Below, in pieces: positions 8,601-17,598 of a DNA stretch of 56,089 nucleotides. Positions within the stretch are counted from its first letter, which is position 1. Each line of letters begins with the position of its first letter. The translations under genes were made by a program, and so were the position numbers. Origin of the DNA: Dehalococcoidia bacterium (GTDB taxonomy: Bacteria; Chloroflexota; Dehalococcoidia; Lucifugimonadales; Lucifugimonadaceae). The DNA is taken from the NCBI GenBank assembly GCA_022824185.1, contig JAJEAU010000009.1, positions 1 to 56,089 on the forward strand, in the 5' to 3' direction. The notes below the pieces were generated by a model. It was not told where the DNA came from and made no database searches. It saw only the letters and a program-made list of their open reading frames with translations.

Positions 8601-8631
8601 AACCTACTTTAGGTTCAGACATAGGTTACCT
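8601..8631. promoter_or_regulatory. Inverted-repeat cluster, possible operator
   Basis: AACCTA (8601-8606) and TAGGTT (8610-8615) form a perfect inverted repeat around CTT. A second TAGGTT at 8622-8627 overlaps the palindrome AGGTTACCT (8623-8631). The cluster lies 56-86 bases upstream of the lipoprotein start and downstream of rsmE, where a transcription regulator could bind. I could not assign a clear -35/-10 pair. The rest of the 8546-8761 gap shows nothing else. Confidence 0.35.
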
Positions 8632-8761
8632 GATTTTCACCTGCGGCAATAATCTGAGCCGTCAAGAGTTTCAAACACGATACCACCGCCAGCGACTCCA
8701 ACCCGTTGCGTCGTCCTAAGACGTTGACAACCCACGACGCAAACCGATCGCGCTGGCACTC

Positions 8762-9520
8762 TCAACGGAGAATCTGCGCTGCCAACGACATAACCGCGAT
8801 AGCCGCTGTTTCCGTGCGAAGTATCCGCGGACCGAGGCTCGCAACCGCCGCGCCTAATCCGATGGCTTCGTGCGCCTCTCCCTCGGCAAACCCGCCCACC
8901 GGACCCAAAACTAGCGCCAGCTTTCGGGGCTGATCGATCTGTTCTTGAAGACGGAGAAGTTGATCGGTGAACATCGGCTCCGTCGCGCCTTCCCACAAAA
9001 CGATCACCGAAGCACCTTCGCTCAATGCATCTGAGATGGCATCACTTAACGGCAAAGGTTCGGTGATTTGCGGCACACGGACACGCCCCGACAGTTCTGC
9101 GGCCTCGCGCACGATCCGGTTCCACCTCCGCATTCGAGTCGCACCGACCTGCGCTTCGGACCTCAACACTCGCTCCGAGGTGACAGGACGGAACTCGGCA
9201 GCTCCAAGTTCGGTGCACTTCGCCAATGCCAGTTCGTAACGTTGAGGCCTGGTCAACGCCATGAGCATCGCGACTTTGGTCTTCATCTCGACATCAGGTT
9301 CAGTCACGTCGAGCAAACGCACGCCGGCGCCTCGGCGATCAGGCGTCGCCACCAGTTCGGCGATCCACTCGTGCCCGTCTCCGGTGAACAATGCGATTCG
9401 TTCCGAAGCCCTAAGCCGAAGCACGTTTCTGACTTGATGGGCAATATTGTCGGGTAGGTTGACTCGCCCTCCCTTTTCGAGACGAAGCGCCGCAGAAGGC
9501 TCAATGTAGAAACGATGCAT
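8762..9520 (-). CDS. rsmE: 16S rRNA m3U1498 methyltransferase RsmE
   Basis: SPOUT-class methyltransferase that modifies U1498 of 16S rRNA using S-adenosylmethionine. With the start placed at MHRFYIEP (9520) it is 252 residues; an earlier frame start would add 17 residues unlike the family. The N-terminal PUA-like part is followed by the knotted catalytic domain with LVLGPVGGFAEGE and LGPRILRTETAAIA, the cofactor-binding hallmarks. It begins 11 bases after prmA ends, the usual gene pairing. Confidence 0.95.
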   Translation of the reverse strand: MHRFYIEPSAALRLEKGGRVNLPDNIAHQVRNVLRLRASERIALFTGDGHEWIAELVATPDRRGAGVRLLDVTEPDVEMKTKVAMLMALTRPQRYELALAKCTELGAAEFRPVTSERVLRSEAQVGATRMRRWNRIVREAAELSGRVRVPQITEPLPLSDAISDALSEGASVIVLWEGATEPMFTDQLLRLQEQIDQPRKLALVLGPVGGFAEGEAHEAIGLGAAVASLGPRILRTETAAIAVMSLAAQILR

Positions 9521-9531
9521 CGGTTGAATCG

Positions 9532-10488
9532 CTATGTCTGCTCCGATTTGGCGATGCGCAGCATATACCAATCACCATCCTGACACGCATCCATGATCGT
9601 CACACTTCCGGCATTGCTGAACGCGTCGCGGACCGCCTCCACCTGATCAGCAAGGATGCCCGAGACGAAAATGACGCCACCAGGTTTGGCGCTTTGGACG
9701 AGTGGCTCCGAGATCTCGATCAAAGCCCGAGAAGTGATGTTGGCGAATACGTAGTCGAACTGAAAATCAGGCAGATCGGGATTCGGCATACTGCCTTCGA
9801 GCACATGAGCCCGGTCGGCAACCCCTGACATCACCAGGTTGTCTCGTATGGCCAGGATTGCGGTCTCATCGATGTCAAGGCACCATGCTCTCGATGCCCC
9901 CAGTTTCAGCGCGGCGATCGCCAAAATCCCCGATCCGCAACCCACATCGAGGACGCGACGACCTTTGAGCCTGTCCGATCCCGCGTCGACGAGGATCTGC
10001 TGCAGGCACAGACGAGTCGTCGGGTGGTTCCCCGTCCCGAAAGCCAATCCTGGCGACAAGTAGACATGAACGTCCTCGTCGTCAGGATCTTCTGGGATGC
10101 CATCGTCGCGCATCCATGGGGTGATAACGATGCGATCGCCGACTCGGATCGGCGGAAACGTTTGGTTGGACCATTCCTCAGGCGAAACGATGCGCTCGCT
10201 ATGCGGTGGCATGTCGGTGAGTTCAGACATCAACCTCAAGCCGACTTCGATCATGCCCTTGCGACTGTCAACGGATGCATCCATCTTGAGATAGCCGTAA
10301 ACGCTCACGACATCGCTCGGATTGCTGTCGGTATCTCCCGCATCGGCATCCCAATCGCCAGTCTGCGAAACGAAGACGCGACCATCACCATATCGCGAGA
10401 ATAGATGGGTTACCGGCTCGGCGAATTCTGACGACAGAACGACGCTGATCTCCAACCAGCGATCCGAGAGAGCGTCATGCCGGCTCAT
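9532..10488 (-). CDS. prmA: Ribosomal protein L11 methyltransferase PrmA
   Basis: Methylates lysines and the N-terminus of ribosomal protein uL11. The 318-residue protein has an N-terminal substrate-recognition domain, a linker, and a class I methyltransferase domain with motif I VLDVGCGSGILAIAALKLGA and the catalytic-region sequence FANITSRALIEI. SPGLAFGTGNHPTT precedes motif I, as in known PrmA proteins. It lies between dnaJ and rsmE, the standard order in heat-shock operons. Confidence 0.95.
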   Translation of the reverse strand: MSRHDALSDRWLEISVVLSSEFAEPVTHLFSRYGDGRVFVSQTGDWDADAGDTDSNPSDVVSVYGYLKMDASVDSRKGMIEVGLRLMSELTDMPPHSERIVSPEEWSNQTFPPIRVGDRIVITPWMRDDGIPEDPDDEDVHVYLSPGLAFGTGNHPTTRLCLQQILVDAGSDRLKGRRVLDVGCGSGILAIAALKLGASRAWCLDIDETAILAIRDNLVMSGVADRAHVLEGSMPNPDLPDFQFDYVFANITSRALIEISEPLVQSAKPGGVIFVSGILADQVEAVRDAFSNAGSVTIMDACQDGDWYMLRIAKSEQT

Positions 10489-10541
10489 GTCGCAGCGGGA
10501 AGAGTTACGTGGCCGATGAAGTCTGGCATTGACACGTGACC

Positions 10542-11720
10542 CTATTGGCCGGCGAACGTGCCTTTAAACCAGCTCCAGATTCTGCTTTCATCACCTTGTT
10601 GGGATGTCTGCGAGCCGTGAGACTCGTCGTTTTCGATGATGATCGGATCCAACGCCCGGGTATCAGTTGCTCGCATCGTCTCGCCGAGTTGACGGACCAG
10701 GTCTTTCTGTTCGTCGGTAAGAGAGCGTGGAGTGATCACGGCAATTTGCACGATTTGGTCGCCGCGCGGGCCGTCATTGCGCAGTCGAGGAACGCCGAGG
10801 CCGCGCAGCACGATTGAACGTCCAGTCTGGACACCAGGCTCGATCGTGATATCTTGGTCGCCTTCAAGAGTCGGAACGGTGATCACACCACCCAACATCG
10901 CGGATACGACATTCAACTCGGCTCTGACGAGGACGTCATTGCCGCTGCGGGTGAAAACCTGATCTGCCTCGACGTGGACTCGAACATAAAGATCTCCGGC
11001 CTGACCGCCCAACTCGCCTACGTCTCCGTGACCTCGCATGACGATTCGGGTGCCGTCGTCAACACCGGGTGGTATGTCGATCGATATCTTTCTTCGGTTG
11101 TTCGAGACGCCTGTCGCGTGGCATTGGCCACACGCACGGTCGACCCTAGTCCCAATGCCGCGACAAGTGGAGCATTCGCTGATCTGCTCGAAATTACCAA
11201 ACAGCGTTCGTTGTGCGCGACGCACTTGGCCCGAACCGCTGCACGTTCGGCAAGTTGTAGTCGAACTGCCGGGCTCACCGCGACTGCCGTTGCACCGTGA
11301 ACAGATTTCTCGACGTGATATCTCCGTTTCCAGGCTGGTTCCGAAAATGGCTTCACGGAAACTGATGCTCACGCCAAGTTCAACATCGCGACCGCGTCGC
11401 ACACGCGTCCCTGCCGCGCCACCGAAGAACGACTCGAAGATGTCGCCAAATCCACCGATGTCGCTGAAGCCTTCGAATCCGCGGCTCCCGTTACCGTTGA
11501 CGCCCTGATGACCGAAGCGATCGTATCGCGCCCGGCTTTCGGAATCGCTGAGCACTTGATACGCTTCGTTGATCTCCTTAAACCGTTCAGTCGCGCCATC
11601 CTCCCTATTGCGGTCTGGGTGGTACTGCAAGGCCTTCCGACGAAACGCCTTTTTGATGTCTTCCTCGTTTGCAGTTCGAGGAAGCTCAAGCACCTCGTAA
11701 TAATCGCGTTTGTCGCTCAT
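10542..11720 (-). CDS. dnaJ: Chaperone DnaJ (type I Hsp40)
   Basis: Co-chaperone that delivers unfolded proteins to DnaK and stimulates its ATPase. The 392-residue protein has a J domain (1-70) with HPD at 34-36, a Gly/Phe-rich stretch including GFEGFSDIGGFGDIF, four CxxCxGxG-type zinc repeats (CSRCNGSRG, CRTCSGSG, CSTCRGIG and CGQCHATG), and the C-terminal substrate domains. The fourth repeat has Ala in place of one Gly. dnaK and grpE, which normally sit between hrcA and dnaJ, are not here. Confidence 0.97.
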   Translation of the reverse strand: MSDKRDYYEVLELPRTANEEDIKKAFRRKALQYHPDRNREDGATERFKEINEAYQVLSDSESRARYDRFGHQGVNGNGSRGFEGFSDIGGFGDIFESFFGGAAGTRVRRGRDVELGVSISFREAIFGTSLETEISRREICSRCNGSRGEPGSSTTTCRTCSGSGQVRRAQRTLFGNFEQISECSTCRGIGTRVDRACGQCHATGVSNNRRKISIDIPPGVDDGTRIVMRGHGDVGELGGQAGDLYVRVHVEADQVFTRSGNDVLVRAELNVVSAMLGGVITVPTLEGDQDITIEPGVQTGRSIVLRGLGVPRLRNDGPRGDQIVQIAVITPRSLTDEQKDLVRQLGETMRATDTRALDPIIIENDESHGSQTSQQGDESRIWSWFKGTFAGQ

Positions 11721-11763
11721 CTGAATGGTTTCGTTCTTTCGGGTATTGCCTGACAGGGACGGT

Positions 11764-12786
11764 TCAACGTCGGTTGACCATCGCGTTCAGGGCGTCGGCG
11801 GCAAAAGTCACCGTCGGAATCGCGCGATCGTATGCGGTGCGCATGGGTGATATCAGGCCTACGACTCCGCGAGCGTTTACTTCGCCGCCGTAACCTGCCA
11901 TGATCACGCTGTAATCGCAGAGTTCGGGGCGATTGTTCTCCGAGCCGATGGCGACCGCGGTTTGGTTTTCGTAAGTCATACCCGCGACCAGATCAGCGAA
12001 TGCGTCGTCGTTTTCGAGCGCCGAAATCGCTTGAGCGCTTCTGGCCGGCTCAGCTACGAGACCCGGATCCGCCAAGAAATGACCGAAACCGCTCATGAAC
12101 CTTTCGCCCGGAACTGAATTGGCGTGAACCAGAGTTTCGATCGTAGCTTCCCAGACCAATCGCTCAAACTCGTCGTCGATGTCCTCTCGGCCTATTTGGC
12201 TTACCAAGTCGCCAACTTCCTTGCCTGCGACTTCTGCGGTCACCTTGTTTCGGGTCTGCTCAAGTTGGGCGTCGTCAATCTCGCGTTTCAATTCCAAAAC
12301 GCGACGGTATACGCGCGCTTCTTGGAGGACTAGAACGAGCATCACCAACATATCGTGGAGGCGAAGAAGCTCGACCTGTTTCACGTCCGGCATCTTCGCC
12401 CTCGGAGCGGTGATGAACGCGAGTGCGCCGATCAAATCTGCAATGACGGACGCGGCTATCCGCACCCAAGCATCGACATCGTCAGGAGCTATGTCCATCT
12501 GATGGTTGAGAAGCGTAACCAAGCTTTCGGGCGGGGGGGATTCGAGATCCAAACCGCCGACGAAGTGGCGGTATCCCTTCTCCACCGGCACGGCACCGGA
12601 AGAGGCATGAGGACGAAGAAGGTACCCTTCTTCGATCAGGACCCCCATCTCGTTGCGGATCGTTGCGGAACTCACGTTGAAGCCGCCGGATTTGGCGACC
12701 GCGTTGGACGAAACCGGCATCGCTGTCGAGATGTAATCGTCGACGATGAACGTCAGGATCGTGCTTGTTCGCTCAGGTAAGGACAT
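11764..12786 (-). CDS. hrcA: Heat-inducible transcription repressor HrcA
   Basis: Repressor of class I heat-shock genes; it binds CIRCE elements and needs GroEL to stay active. The protein is 340 residues from MSLPERTSTIL (12786); ATG at 12792 would add two residues. The N-terminal winged helix contains SSATIRNEMGVLIEEGYL and is followed by the GAF-like domain; FVGGL and GPLIS-like GVVGLISPMR segments match the family. It precedes dnaJ by 43 bases. I found no CIRCE inverted repeat in the upstream gap, so autoregulation is not evident. Confidence 0.94.
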   Translation of the reverse strand: MSLPERTSTILTFIVDDYISTAMPVSSNAVAKSGGFNVSSATIRNEMGVLIEEGYLLRPHASSGAVPVEKGYRHFVGGLDLESPPPESLVTLLNHQMDIAPDDVDAWVRIAASVIADLIGALAFITAPRAKMPDVKQVELLRLHDMLVMLVLVLQEARVYRRVLELKREIDDAQLEQTRNKVTAEVAGKEVGDLVSQIGREDIDDEFERLVWEATIETLVHANSVPGERFMSGFGHFLADPGLVAEPARSAQAISALENDDAFADLVAGMTYENQTAVAIGSENNRPELCDYSVIMAGYGGEVNARGVVGLISPMRTAYDRAIPTVTFAADALNAMVNRR

Positions 12787-12881
12787 GCGCAAATGTCAAG
12801 GTTTGCAGTTTCTGGCCACGTCAGTAGATGGAAAATATCGTACGCTAACCAGAGGAATTTGGGAACGGTCCCTGTTAACTG

Positions 12882-12911
12882 AATCTAACACGAGGCGTAT
12901 CAATTAGACAA
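12882..12911 (-). promoter_or_regulatory. Possible promoter for hrcA-dnaJ-prmA-rsmE
   Basis: On the minus strand TTGTCT (12911-12906) is followed after 18 bases by TAGATT (12887-12882), a moderate sigma70-like pair about 95 bases before the hrcA start. The match to consensus is only partial, and the -35 overlaps the hairpin behind the DUF488 gene. Confidence 0.3.
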
Positions 12912-12926
12912 ACCCTGATGGGTTTG
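12909..12926 (-). terminator. Short hairpin behind DUF488 gene
   Basis: CAAACCC (12909-12915) and GGGTTTG (12920-12926) form a perfect 7-bp stem with a 4-base loop, 8 bases past the DUF488 stop codon. On the minus strand it is followed by TCTAATTG, a weak T-rich tail, so termination would be partial at best. Confidence 0.4.
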
Positions 12927-12934
12927 CATGCCCG

Positions 12935-13429
12935 TCAATCCAACGGCAAAGAGACCAGTGTTCCGATTGGTTTCGGCAAGATGTGGAGAATTTCGAATTC
13001 GCCTTTTGAAAACGCGGGCGCGATCAACATCGTCCGATGACATCTGGTCGGATCACCCTCCGAACACATCAATACAAGCCGTTTTCCCACTGCGAGCCGG
13101 GAAACTTCGTCAATCGCCGAACGAAACTTGGGATCCCGAGATCTGGTGCGATACCAATCGTCCGTGATTTTCGGATTGCTGGCGCCCCTCCCATGCCGAC
13201 CTCTTGGCATTCCGCCCAGTTCATCGCCCTTCCAGAGGTATTCGATACCTTGCTCGGCCAAAGCGGCGTCAAGTCGTCTACGATTCGACCACGGGGCGAA
13301 CCGTGAATACGGATTGGACCTGACATCCACGAGCAACTCGATCCCATGCGGGATCAACAACTCGACGAAGCGTTCCCACGGATGGTTGCTATGTCCGATC
13401 GTGTAGATGCGGGTGATGTTGGGTTCCAT
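12935..13429 (-). CDS. DUF488 family protein
   Basis: A 164-residue cytoplasmic protein of the DUF488 family, whose biochemical role is unknown. The N-terminus IYTIGHSNHPWERFVELL and the following LLVDVRSNPYSRFAPWSNR are family hallmarks; a Cys/Arg-rich C-terminal segment, VLMCSEGDPTRCHRTMLIAP, is also typical. It is transcribed toward hrcA but separated from it by 148 bases with a hairpin and a possible promoter, so it is probably not part of the heat-shock unit. It diverges from the 13521 gene; I see no strong promoter in the 91-base gap. Confidence 0.88.
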   Translation of the reverse strand: MEPNITRIYTIGHSNHPWERFVELLIPHGIELLVDVRSNPYSRFAPWSNRRRLDAALAEQGIEYLWKGDELGGMPRGRHGRGASNPKITDDWYRTRSRDPKFRSAIDEVSRLAVGKRLVLMCSEGDPTRCHRTMLIAPAFSKGEFEILHILPKPIGTLVSLPLD

Positions 13430-13520
13430 GGCTTGCCATTGTCCAGATTTTTAATCGGGGGAGAGTACACTCGATAACGAAACAGATTCTCACCTACAAG
13501 TTTGGAGTTTGTAACTAACG

Positions 13521-14165
13521 ATGGAGATTTCCCTCAACGGCCAGAACGCGTTTCTCGTCAAGACCGTGTCCGGCACAGTAATCTGTGATCCCGCCAATGA
13601 AGACGAAGCTACATTCGTCCCTTCATCGGCAGCCGACGACACAGTGGTAACCGCGGTTTTGAGAAGTCGGCCTGCCAACTCTACATTCCGCAGGTCGGGG
13701 CGATTTGCTGGTTCCGATGTCATCTCCCATCCCGGAGAATACGAGATTGGCGACCTCGGTCTCCGCGGCATCCCTCTTCCCATTGAAGAAGAGTCGAAAA
13801 AGACCGTCACCTCATTCCGGATCGATGCCGAAAACATGGCCGTCTTCATGCTCGGCCGTCCAAAGACTTCGCCCGATTCGCGGACAGTGCAAGCCATCGG
13901 TCACGTCGATGTGCTGTTGCTCGATGCCGCTCGACTAGAGATGGACGTTAAAGAGCTTTCCTCGCTGATCGGTGCGTTGGACCCGTCGATCGTGTTGGCA
14001 AACGGCTTCGATGCCGACTCGGAGGAGGCTAGTCCGATGTTGAAGTCCTTACTTGGCGAGACGGGCGGTAACCAGGCGAATAGTGACCCGCAGTTGCGGG
14101 TGAGCGTATCCAAACGCAACTTGCCGGATGATCGGCAGTTGGTAGTTTTGCGACCCCGTTCGTAA
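13521..14165 (+). CDS. Degenerate UlaG-like metallo-beta-lactamase-fold protein
   Basis: A 214-residue protein whose outline matches UlaG-like hydrolases: NAFLVKTVSGTVICDP at the N-terminus, a central HPGEYEIGDLGLRGIPLP (usual GPGEYEV...GIP), HVDVLLLDAAR (usual VDVLLIPVGG) and a late PSIVLANGF strand (usual PKIVIPMHY). The metal-binding HxHxDH segment, expected after the DP strand, is replaced by VTAVLRSRPANS, and the later His is missing. It is therefore probably not a metal hydrolase and may be a structural or regulatory descendant. It stands alone between divergent and convergent neighbours and ends at a strong terminator. Confidence 0.65.
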   Translation: MEISLNGQNAFLVKTVSGTVICDPANEDEATFVPSSAADDTVVTAVLRSRPANSTFRRSGRFAGSDVISHPGEYEIGDLGLRGIPLPIEEESKKTVTSFRIDAENMAVFMLGRPKTSPDSRTVQAIGHVDVLLLDAARLEMDVKELSSLIGALDPSIVLANGFDADSEEASPMLKSLLGETGGNQANSDPQLRVSVSKRNLPDDRQLVVLRPRS

Positions 14166-14185
14166 TCAGAACCCACCGGAAAGAA

Positions 14186-14220
14186 AAAGCGACCGCCGGG
14201 ATTGTCTCGGCGGTCGCTTT
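14186..14220. terminator. Strong bidirectional intrinsic terminator
   Basis: AAAGCGACCGCCG (14186-14198) and CGGCGGTCGCTTT (14208-14220) form a perfect 13-bp stem with a 9-base loop. Read on the minus strand, it ends in TTTTTCTTT, an ideal tail for the surface-protein gene ending at 14253. On the plus strand the tail TTTGTTATT serves the gene ending at 14165. Confidence 0.9.
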
Positions 14221-14252
14221 GTTATTGCCCTATCGACAGTCTGAATGGCCGT

Positions 14253-15629
14253 TTAAGCAGATTCATTATCCTTGCGGCTGTTCTGCCAACCGAAGTAGCC
14301 AGCGATACCGATGAGCAGCAGCACCAGAATGATTGCGAGCGGCAACGTGGCGTTGAATCCACCGCCAGTCTCTTGCGGTTCCGGCGTCGCGGTCGGCGGT
14401 GGTACCGAAGTGGCAGTCGGCGGCACTGGCGTCGCTGTTGGCGGTATTGGCGTCGCAGTCGGCTGAACCGGGGTAGCCGTGGGTGGCACCGGAGTAGCCG
14501 TCGGCGGTATAGGCGTCGCTGTCGGCGGGATCGGCGTAGCCGTAGGTGGCACCGGGGTAGCCGTGGGCGGCACTGGAGTGGCCGTCGGCGGTATTGGCGT
14601 CGCTGTCGGTGGCACCGGAGTGGGCGTGGGCGGCACCGAAGTGGCTGTCGGCGGTATAGGCGTAGCCGTCGGCGGCACCGGCGTAGCCGTAGGTGGTTCG
14701 GGTGTCGCCGTGGGCGGCACCGGAGTCGCCGTCGCAGCTAATGCCGGGAAGAACAGCCGGAGATCAGTTTGCTGGCCGGCCATGAACACGCCTTCATCTT
14801 CGGCAACGAGCCTCACGTTGGGATCAGTCGGATTGCCTTTGTCGATCAAGAAGAAGTTGATCGATGTGCCGTTTAAACTGGCGTCCGCATTGGTGATTTC
14901 GAGAGTGTAGGTTCCATCGGTGACTGTCGCTCGGTCTGTCGGTGGCAAGTTGCCCATGATTGCAAAGATCTCGTAACCGTCCGGCACCAATCCAGATTCA
15001 GTGAACACCTTACCGGACAACTGCATCGTCGTAGATGCGCCAGGGTCGATCGGTTGCTGTGGCGTCTCGGTCGCTGGCGCTGGCGCCGTCGCTGGCAGTG
15101 ACGGGAAATCGATGGTGAAGGCGTTTCGCCAATCCGGGAAGCTGAATTCGCACGTCAAGCAGAAAGTGCCGTCATCGTTCATCAACGCAAAATGAGAAAG
15201 TGTCGCCGATTCGACCGTCCCGCCCAAAACGAATTTGATCTCACTGCCGATCAACTCAATTGGCGGATCGACAGTAAGGTCCTCGTAGCCATTACGATCT
15301 GGCGTGCCCTCCCCAACGATGATCGGTACCGACTCCCATTCACCGACGCGAGCAGTCAAAGGCAATCCTTCTACGTTCAACGGAGATCCGTCGACGGTGA
15401 CCCAACCACTGAAAATGACTGCAGGCAGCGTTGGCGGCAGCTGCGACTGCGCATTAGCGTTGTTGCGATCCAAGACGAGCGCGGTCGTGACCGCGGTCAA
15501 TACGGTCATCGCGACGGCGAGCGTAATCGTCCACTCGCGGACCTTTGAGGTTCTGATGTTGCCCACGTTATTGGGCGGAGTACCTGCGCGCCGGGGCGGG
15601 ATTTTGTCACGCTCGTTTACGTGGTGCAT
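14253..15629 (-). CDS. Membrane-anchored protein with Pro/Thr-rich stalk (copy 2)
   Basis: A 458-residue protein I cannot assign to a named family. A basic N-terminus precedes one hydrophobic segment ([20 protein letters not shown]), then two beta-rich modules: one starting [17 protein letters not shown], with a CLTC pair, and one starting [18 protein letters not shown] stalk of about 17 heptads of PPTATPV type follows. The C-terminus has [24 protein letters not shown] and a short basic tail. Topology suggests modules displayed outside the membrane on an extended stalk. It starts 11 bases after its paralogue, with GAGGTG before ATG. CxxC suggests metal binding or a disulfide. Function unknown. 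Confidence 0.85.
   Translation of the reverse strand: MHHVNERDKIPPRRAGTPPNNVGNIRTSKVREWTITLAVAMTVLTAVTTALVLDRNNANAQSQLPPTLPAVIFSGWVTVDGSPLNVEGLPLTARVGEWESVPIIVGEGTPDRNGYEDLTVDPPIELIGSEIKFVLGGTVESATLSHFALMNDDGTFCLTCEFSFPDWRNAFTIDFPSLPATAPAPATETPQQPIDPGASTTMQLSGKVFTESGLVPDGYEIFAIMGNLPPTDRATVTDGTYTLEITNADASLNGTSINFFLIDKGNPTDPNVRLVAEDEGVFMAGQQTDLRLFFPALAATATPVPPTATPEPPTATPVPPTATPIPPTATSVPPTPTPVPPTATPIPPTATPVPPTATPVPPTATPIPPTATPIPPTATPVPPTATPVQPTATPIPPTATPVPPTATSVPPPTATPEPQETGGGFNATLPLAIILVLLLIGIAGYFGWQNSRKDNESA
14395..14740 (-). repeat. 21-bp tandem repeat array coding for Pro/Thr stalk
   Basis: About seventeen degenerate 21-bp units encoding PPTATPV/I/E heptads within the 458-residue surface protein. 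Unit differences are mostly at third codon positions and at the seventh residue, which fits an old expansion held in frame. It is coding, not a CRISPR array. Confidence 0.9.
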
Positions 15630-15640
15630 CTGGTTTCACC

Positions 15641-17098
15641 TCATCTTTGCCGATTCAGGAAGTATCCATCTTCGGTGTCGAAATCTTCTGACTCTCGTTT
15701 TCGGAAGCCTGCAATTCGCCATGCGAAAACGCTCAACAGCAACACGATGCCCAACGGCAACGTGGCCTCCATCGAACCGTCGTCTTTGGTGCTCGCTGAG
15801 CAGAACCCACCGCCGTTCGCCGGTTCACTAGGCGTTTCGCCCCCGGTAGAACCAGGTACGAACTGCGTGGGACGGACGATTTCGGGTACTGCTGCCGTCG
15901 CTTCGCCCGCATCGGCGGTCGGCCTCGGCGTTCTCGTAGGTTCTGGCGTGAATGTCGCAGTCGGGACTATCGTCGGTGTCGCCGTCGGCGGTTTGGTCGG
16001 CTCCGGAGTTGGAGTCGGTTCCGGAGTGTTCGTCGGCGACGGGATCGGAGTTCGAGTCGGTGTCGGAGTCACTGTCGGCGTCGGCGTCAACGTAGGCGTC
16101 GGTGACAACGTCGGCGTAGGCGTCGGTGTGATGGTGGGAGTGTTTGTAGGCGTCGGAGTTGGCGTAATGGTCGGCGTATGGGTCGGTGTCGGCGTTGGTG
16201 TCAGAGTCGGCAACAGATCAGGAAAGACCAAGGTCACGTTCTCGAAATTCGCTCCGCTGACCATTGCACCGGGTGGTGATAACGCCTTTAAGAAGCGCGG
16301 TGCCCCCGAAGGATCATTCCGATCGACCAAGAAGAATGTGACGGGTGCATTTCGGTATTTTTTGTCAACAACGTCAACCGTGATGAAGTACTCGGCGCCA
16401 TAGACCTCGATGTTGCCCGATCGGAAATCTTCACCGACGGTCACGTAGATCTCCGATCCGTCTGGCAAAGGTCCACGAGGGGTTCGAGCTCTTCCGGAAA
16501 AGAATGCCGGACTGAGAATTTCAGGCGAAGGAGTCCAAGTCGGCGTCACCGTTGGAGTCGGTTCGGGTAGATTCGGGAAGTCGAGGTTTAGTTCTCGGAG
16601 AATCGGAAAAGTCCATGTGCACCCGCCGCAAATCTCACCGCTGAACTCGTTGATCACGGCGTACCAACTGGTCGAGGTCGACAAGACCGTGTCCTCGAGC
16701 CAAAATTCGATCTGTGATCCGAACAGGTCCAGTGCAGGGTCGGGCGCCACCACCAGGTGAGCGTACGCCGAAGGCCGATTGGGCAAGGAGCCGACAGTGC
16801 TGGGCGCAGACGTGTATTTGTCGCCGATTTTCGCGGTGATCCTGAACCCGGAGTACTCGGGTTCTTCGCCGTTGATGGTCACGTGGCCGTTAAACACTAT
16901 CGCTGGGAACGTCGGTGGGACGCCGGGGTTCTGTTGTGCTTCGAGAGCGTTGTTGTCACTCGCCGCCACCGCGATGAGGCTGACCGCCGCCAAAGCGGCA
17001 GTAGCCAAGATCGAGCCCCAAACTCTCAGGGGCTTGAGCATCTGGCGTGCGACGACAGGCATGCATAGCTTCCCAATAAGAATTGTGCGATTTTCCAT
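15641..17098 (-). CDS. Membrane-anchored protein with Pro/Thr-rich stalk (copy 1)
   Basis: A 485-residue paralogue of the next gene. ATG at 17098 (MENRTILIG) is chosen because AGGA lies 9 bases upstream; another ATG at 17062 is possible. A hydrophobic segment ([20 protein letters not shown]) is followed by module one ([17 protein letters not shown], with CGGC), a TPTVTPTW spacer, module two ([16 protein letters not shown]), a stalk of TPTPTP repeats of varied wording, and a C-terminal GGGFC, membrane helix and tail [10 protein letters not shown]. The module order equals that of copy 2, so they arose by duplication. The gene begins 95 bases behind rpsI in the same direction. Role unknown; cell-envelope adhesion or binding is a guess. 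Confidence 0.85.
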   Translation of the reverse strand: MENRTILIGKLCMPVVARQMLKPLRVWGSILATAALAAVSLIAVAASDNNALEAQQNPGVPPTFPAIVFNGHVTINGEEPEYSGFRITAKIGDKYTSAPSTVGSLPNRPSAYAHLVVAPDPALDLFGSQIEFWLEDTVLSTSTSWYAVINEFSGEICGGCTWTFPILRELNLDFPNLPEPTPTVTPTWTPSPEILSPAFFSGRARTPRGPLPDGSEIYVTVGEDFRSGNIEVYGAEYFITVDVVDKKYRNAPVTFFLVDRNDPSGAPRFLKALSPPGAMVSGANFENVTLVFPDLLPTLTPTPTPTHTPTITPTPTPTNTPTITPTPTPTLSPTPTLTPTPTVTPTPTRTPIPSPTNTPEPTPTPEPTKPPTATPTIVPTATFTPEPTRTPRPTADAGEATAAVPEIVRPTQFVPGSTGGETPSEPANGGGFCSASTKDDGSMEATLPLGIVLLLSVFAWRIAGFRKRESEDFDTEDGYFLNRQR

Positions 17099-17193
17099 AG
17101 CGAAAAATCCTACGAATTCGATGCAAGGTTGAACGATTCCGCCGCGAGATGGCATCGATTACTGACGCGGCGATCGGGCATGATGGATGCGGT

Positions 17194-17598
17194 TTAGCGC
17201 TTCGTGTACTGTGGCGCCTTGCGTGCCCGTTTAAGTCCGTACTTCTTGGATTCCCGCATTCGAGGATCGCGGGTCAAGAGCTTGTACCTCTTCAAGACAG
17301 GGCGAAGCTCAGGATCGAATTCGATGAGCGCCCGGGAAAGACCGTGCGAGAGTGCAACAGCTTGACCGTGGACGCCGCCTCCGTGGGACTTGGCTACTAC
17401 GGTAACTTTGCCGGCGAGTTCGGTCACATTGAGCGGAAGCATGGCCGCCGCGAACCATTGGTCGACGGAAATCACCTCGTTCAACGGCTTTCCGTTCAGA
17501 GTTACGCCGCCCTCGCGGTTATATAGGCGTACTCGGGCGATGGAGGTTTTTCGCCTGCCAGTTCCGTAGTAATAACGGTCGTTGTTTTCAGTCGTCAA
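17194..17598 (-). CDS. rpsI: 30S ribosomal protein uS9
   Basis: Small-subunit head protein whose C-terminal tail reaches the P-site tRNA. The 134-residue sequence has YYGTGRRKTSIARVRL near the start, GGGVHGQAVALSHGLSRAL in the middle and the expected basic end, RKAPQYTKR, which terminates in Lys-Arg as in functional uS9. It is the last gene of the translation block and is paired with rplM, but 190 bases separate the two; that gap shows no gene. Confidence 0.97.
   Translation of the reverse strand: MTTENNDRYYYGTGRRKTSIARVRLYNREGGVTLNGKPLNEVISVDQWFAAAMLPLNVTELAGKVTVVAKSHGGGVHGQAVALSHGLSRALIEFDPELRPVLKRYKLLTRDPRMRESKKYGLKRARKAPQYTKR

Noticed and set aside
12787..12934. CIRCE operator upstream of hrcA
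   Set aside because: No TTAGCACTC-N9-GAGTGCTAA or near match is present; TTAGCGTAC has no partner half-site.
14395..14740. Regular short repeats resembling a CRISPR array
   Set aside because: The units are contiguous 21-bp codon repeats for PPTATPV heptads with no unique spacers, inside an intact gene.
15621..16403. Plus-strand frame rich in Val-Gly repeats, and a similar one at 14479-14910
   Set aside because: They are reverse reads of the Pro/Thr stalk codons, not genes.
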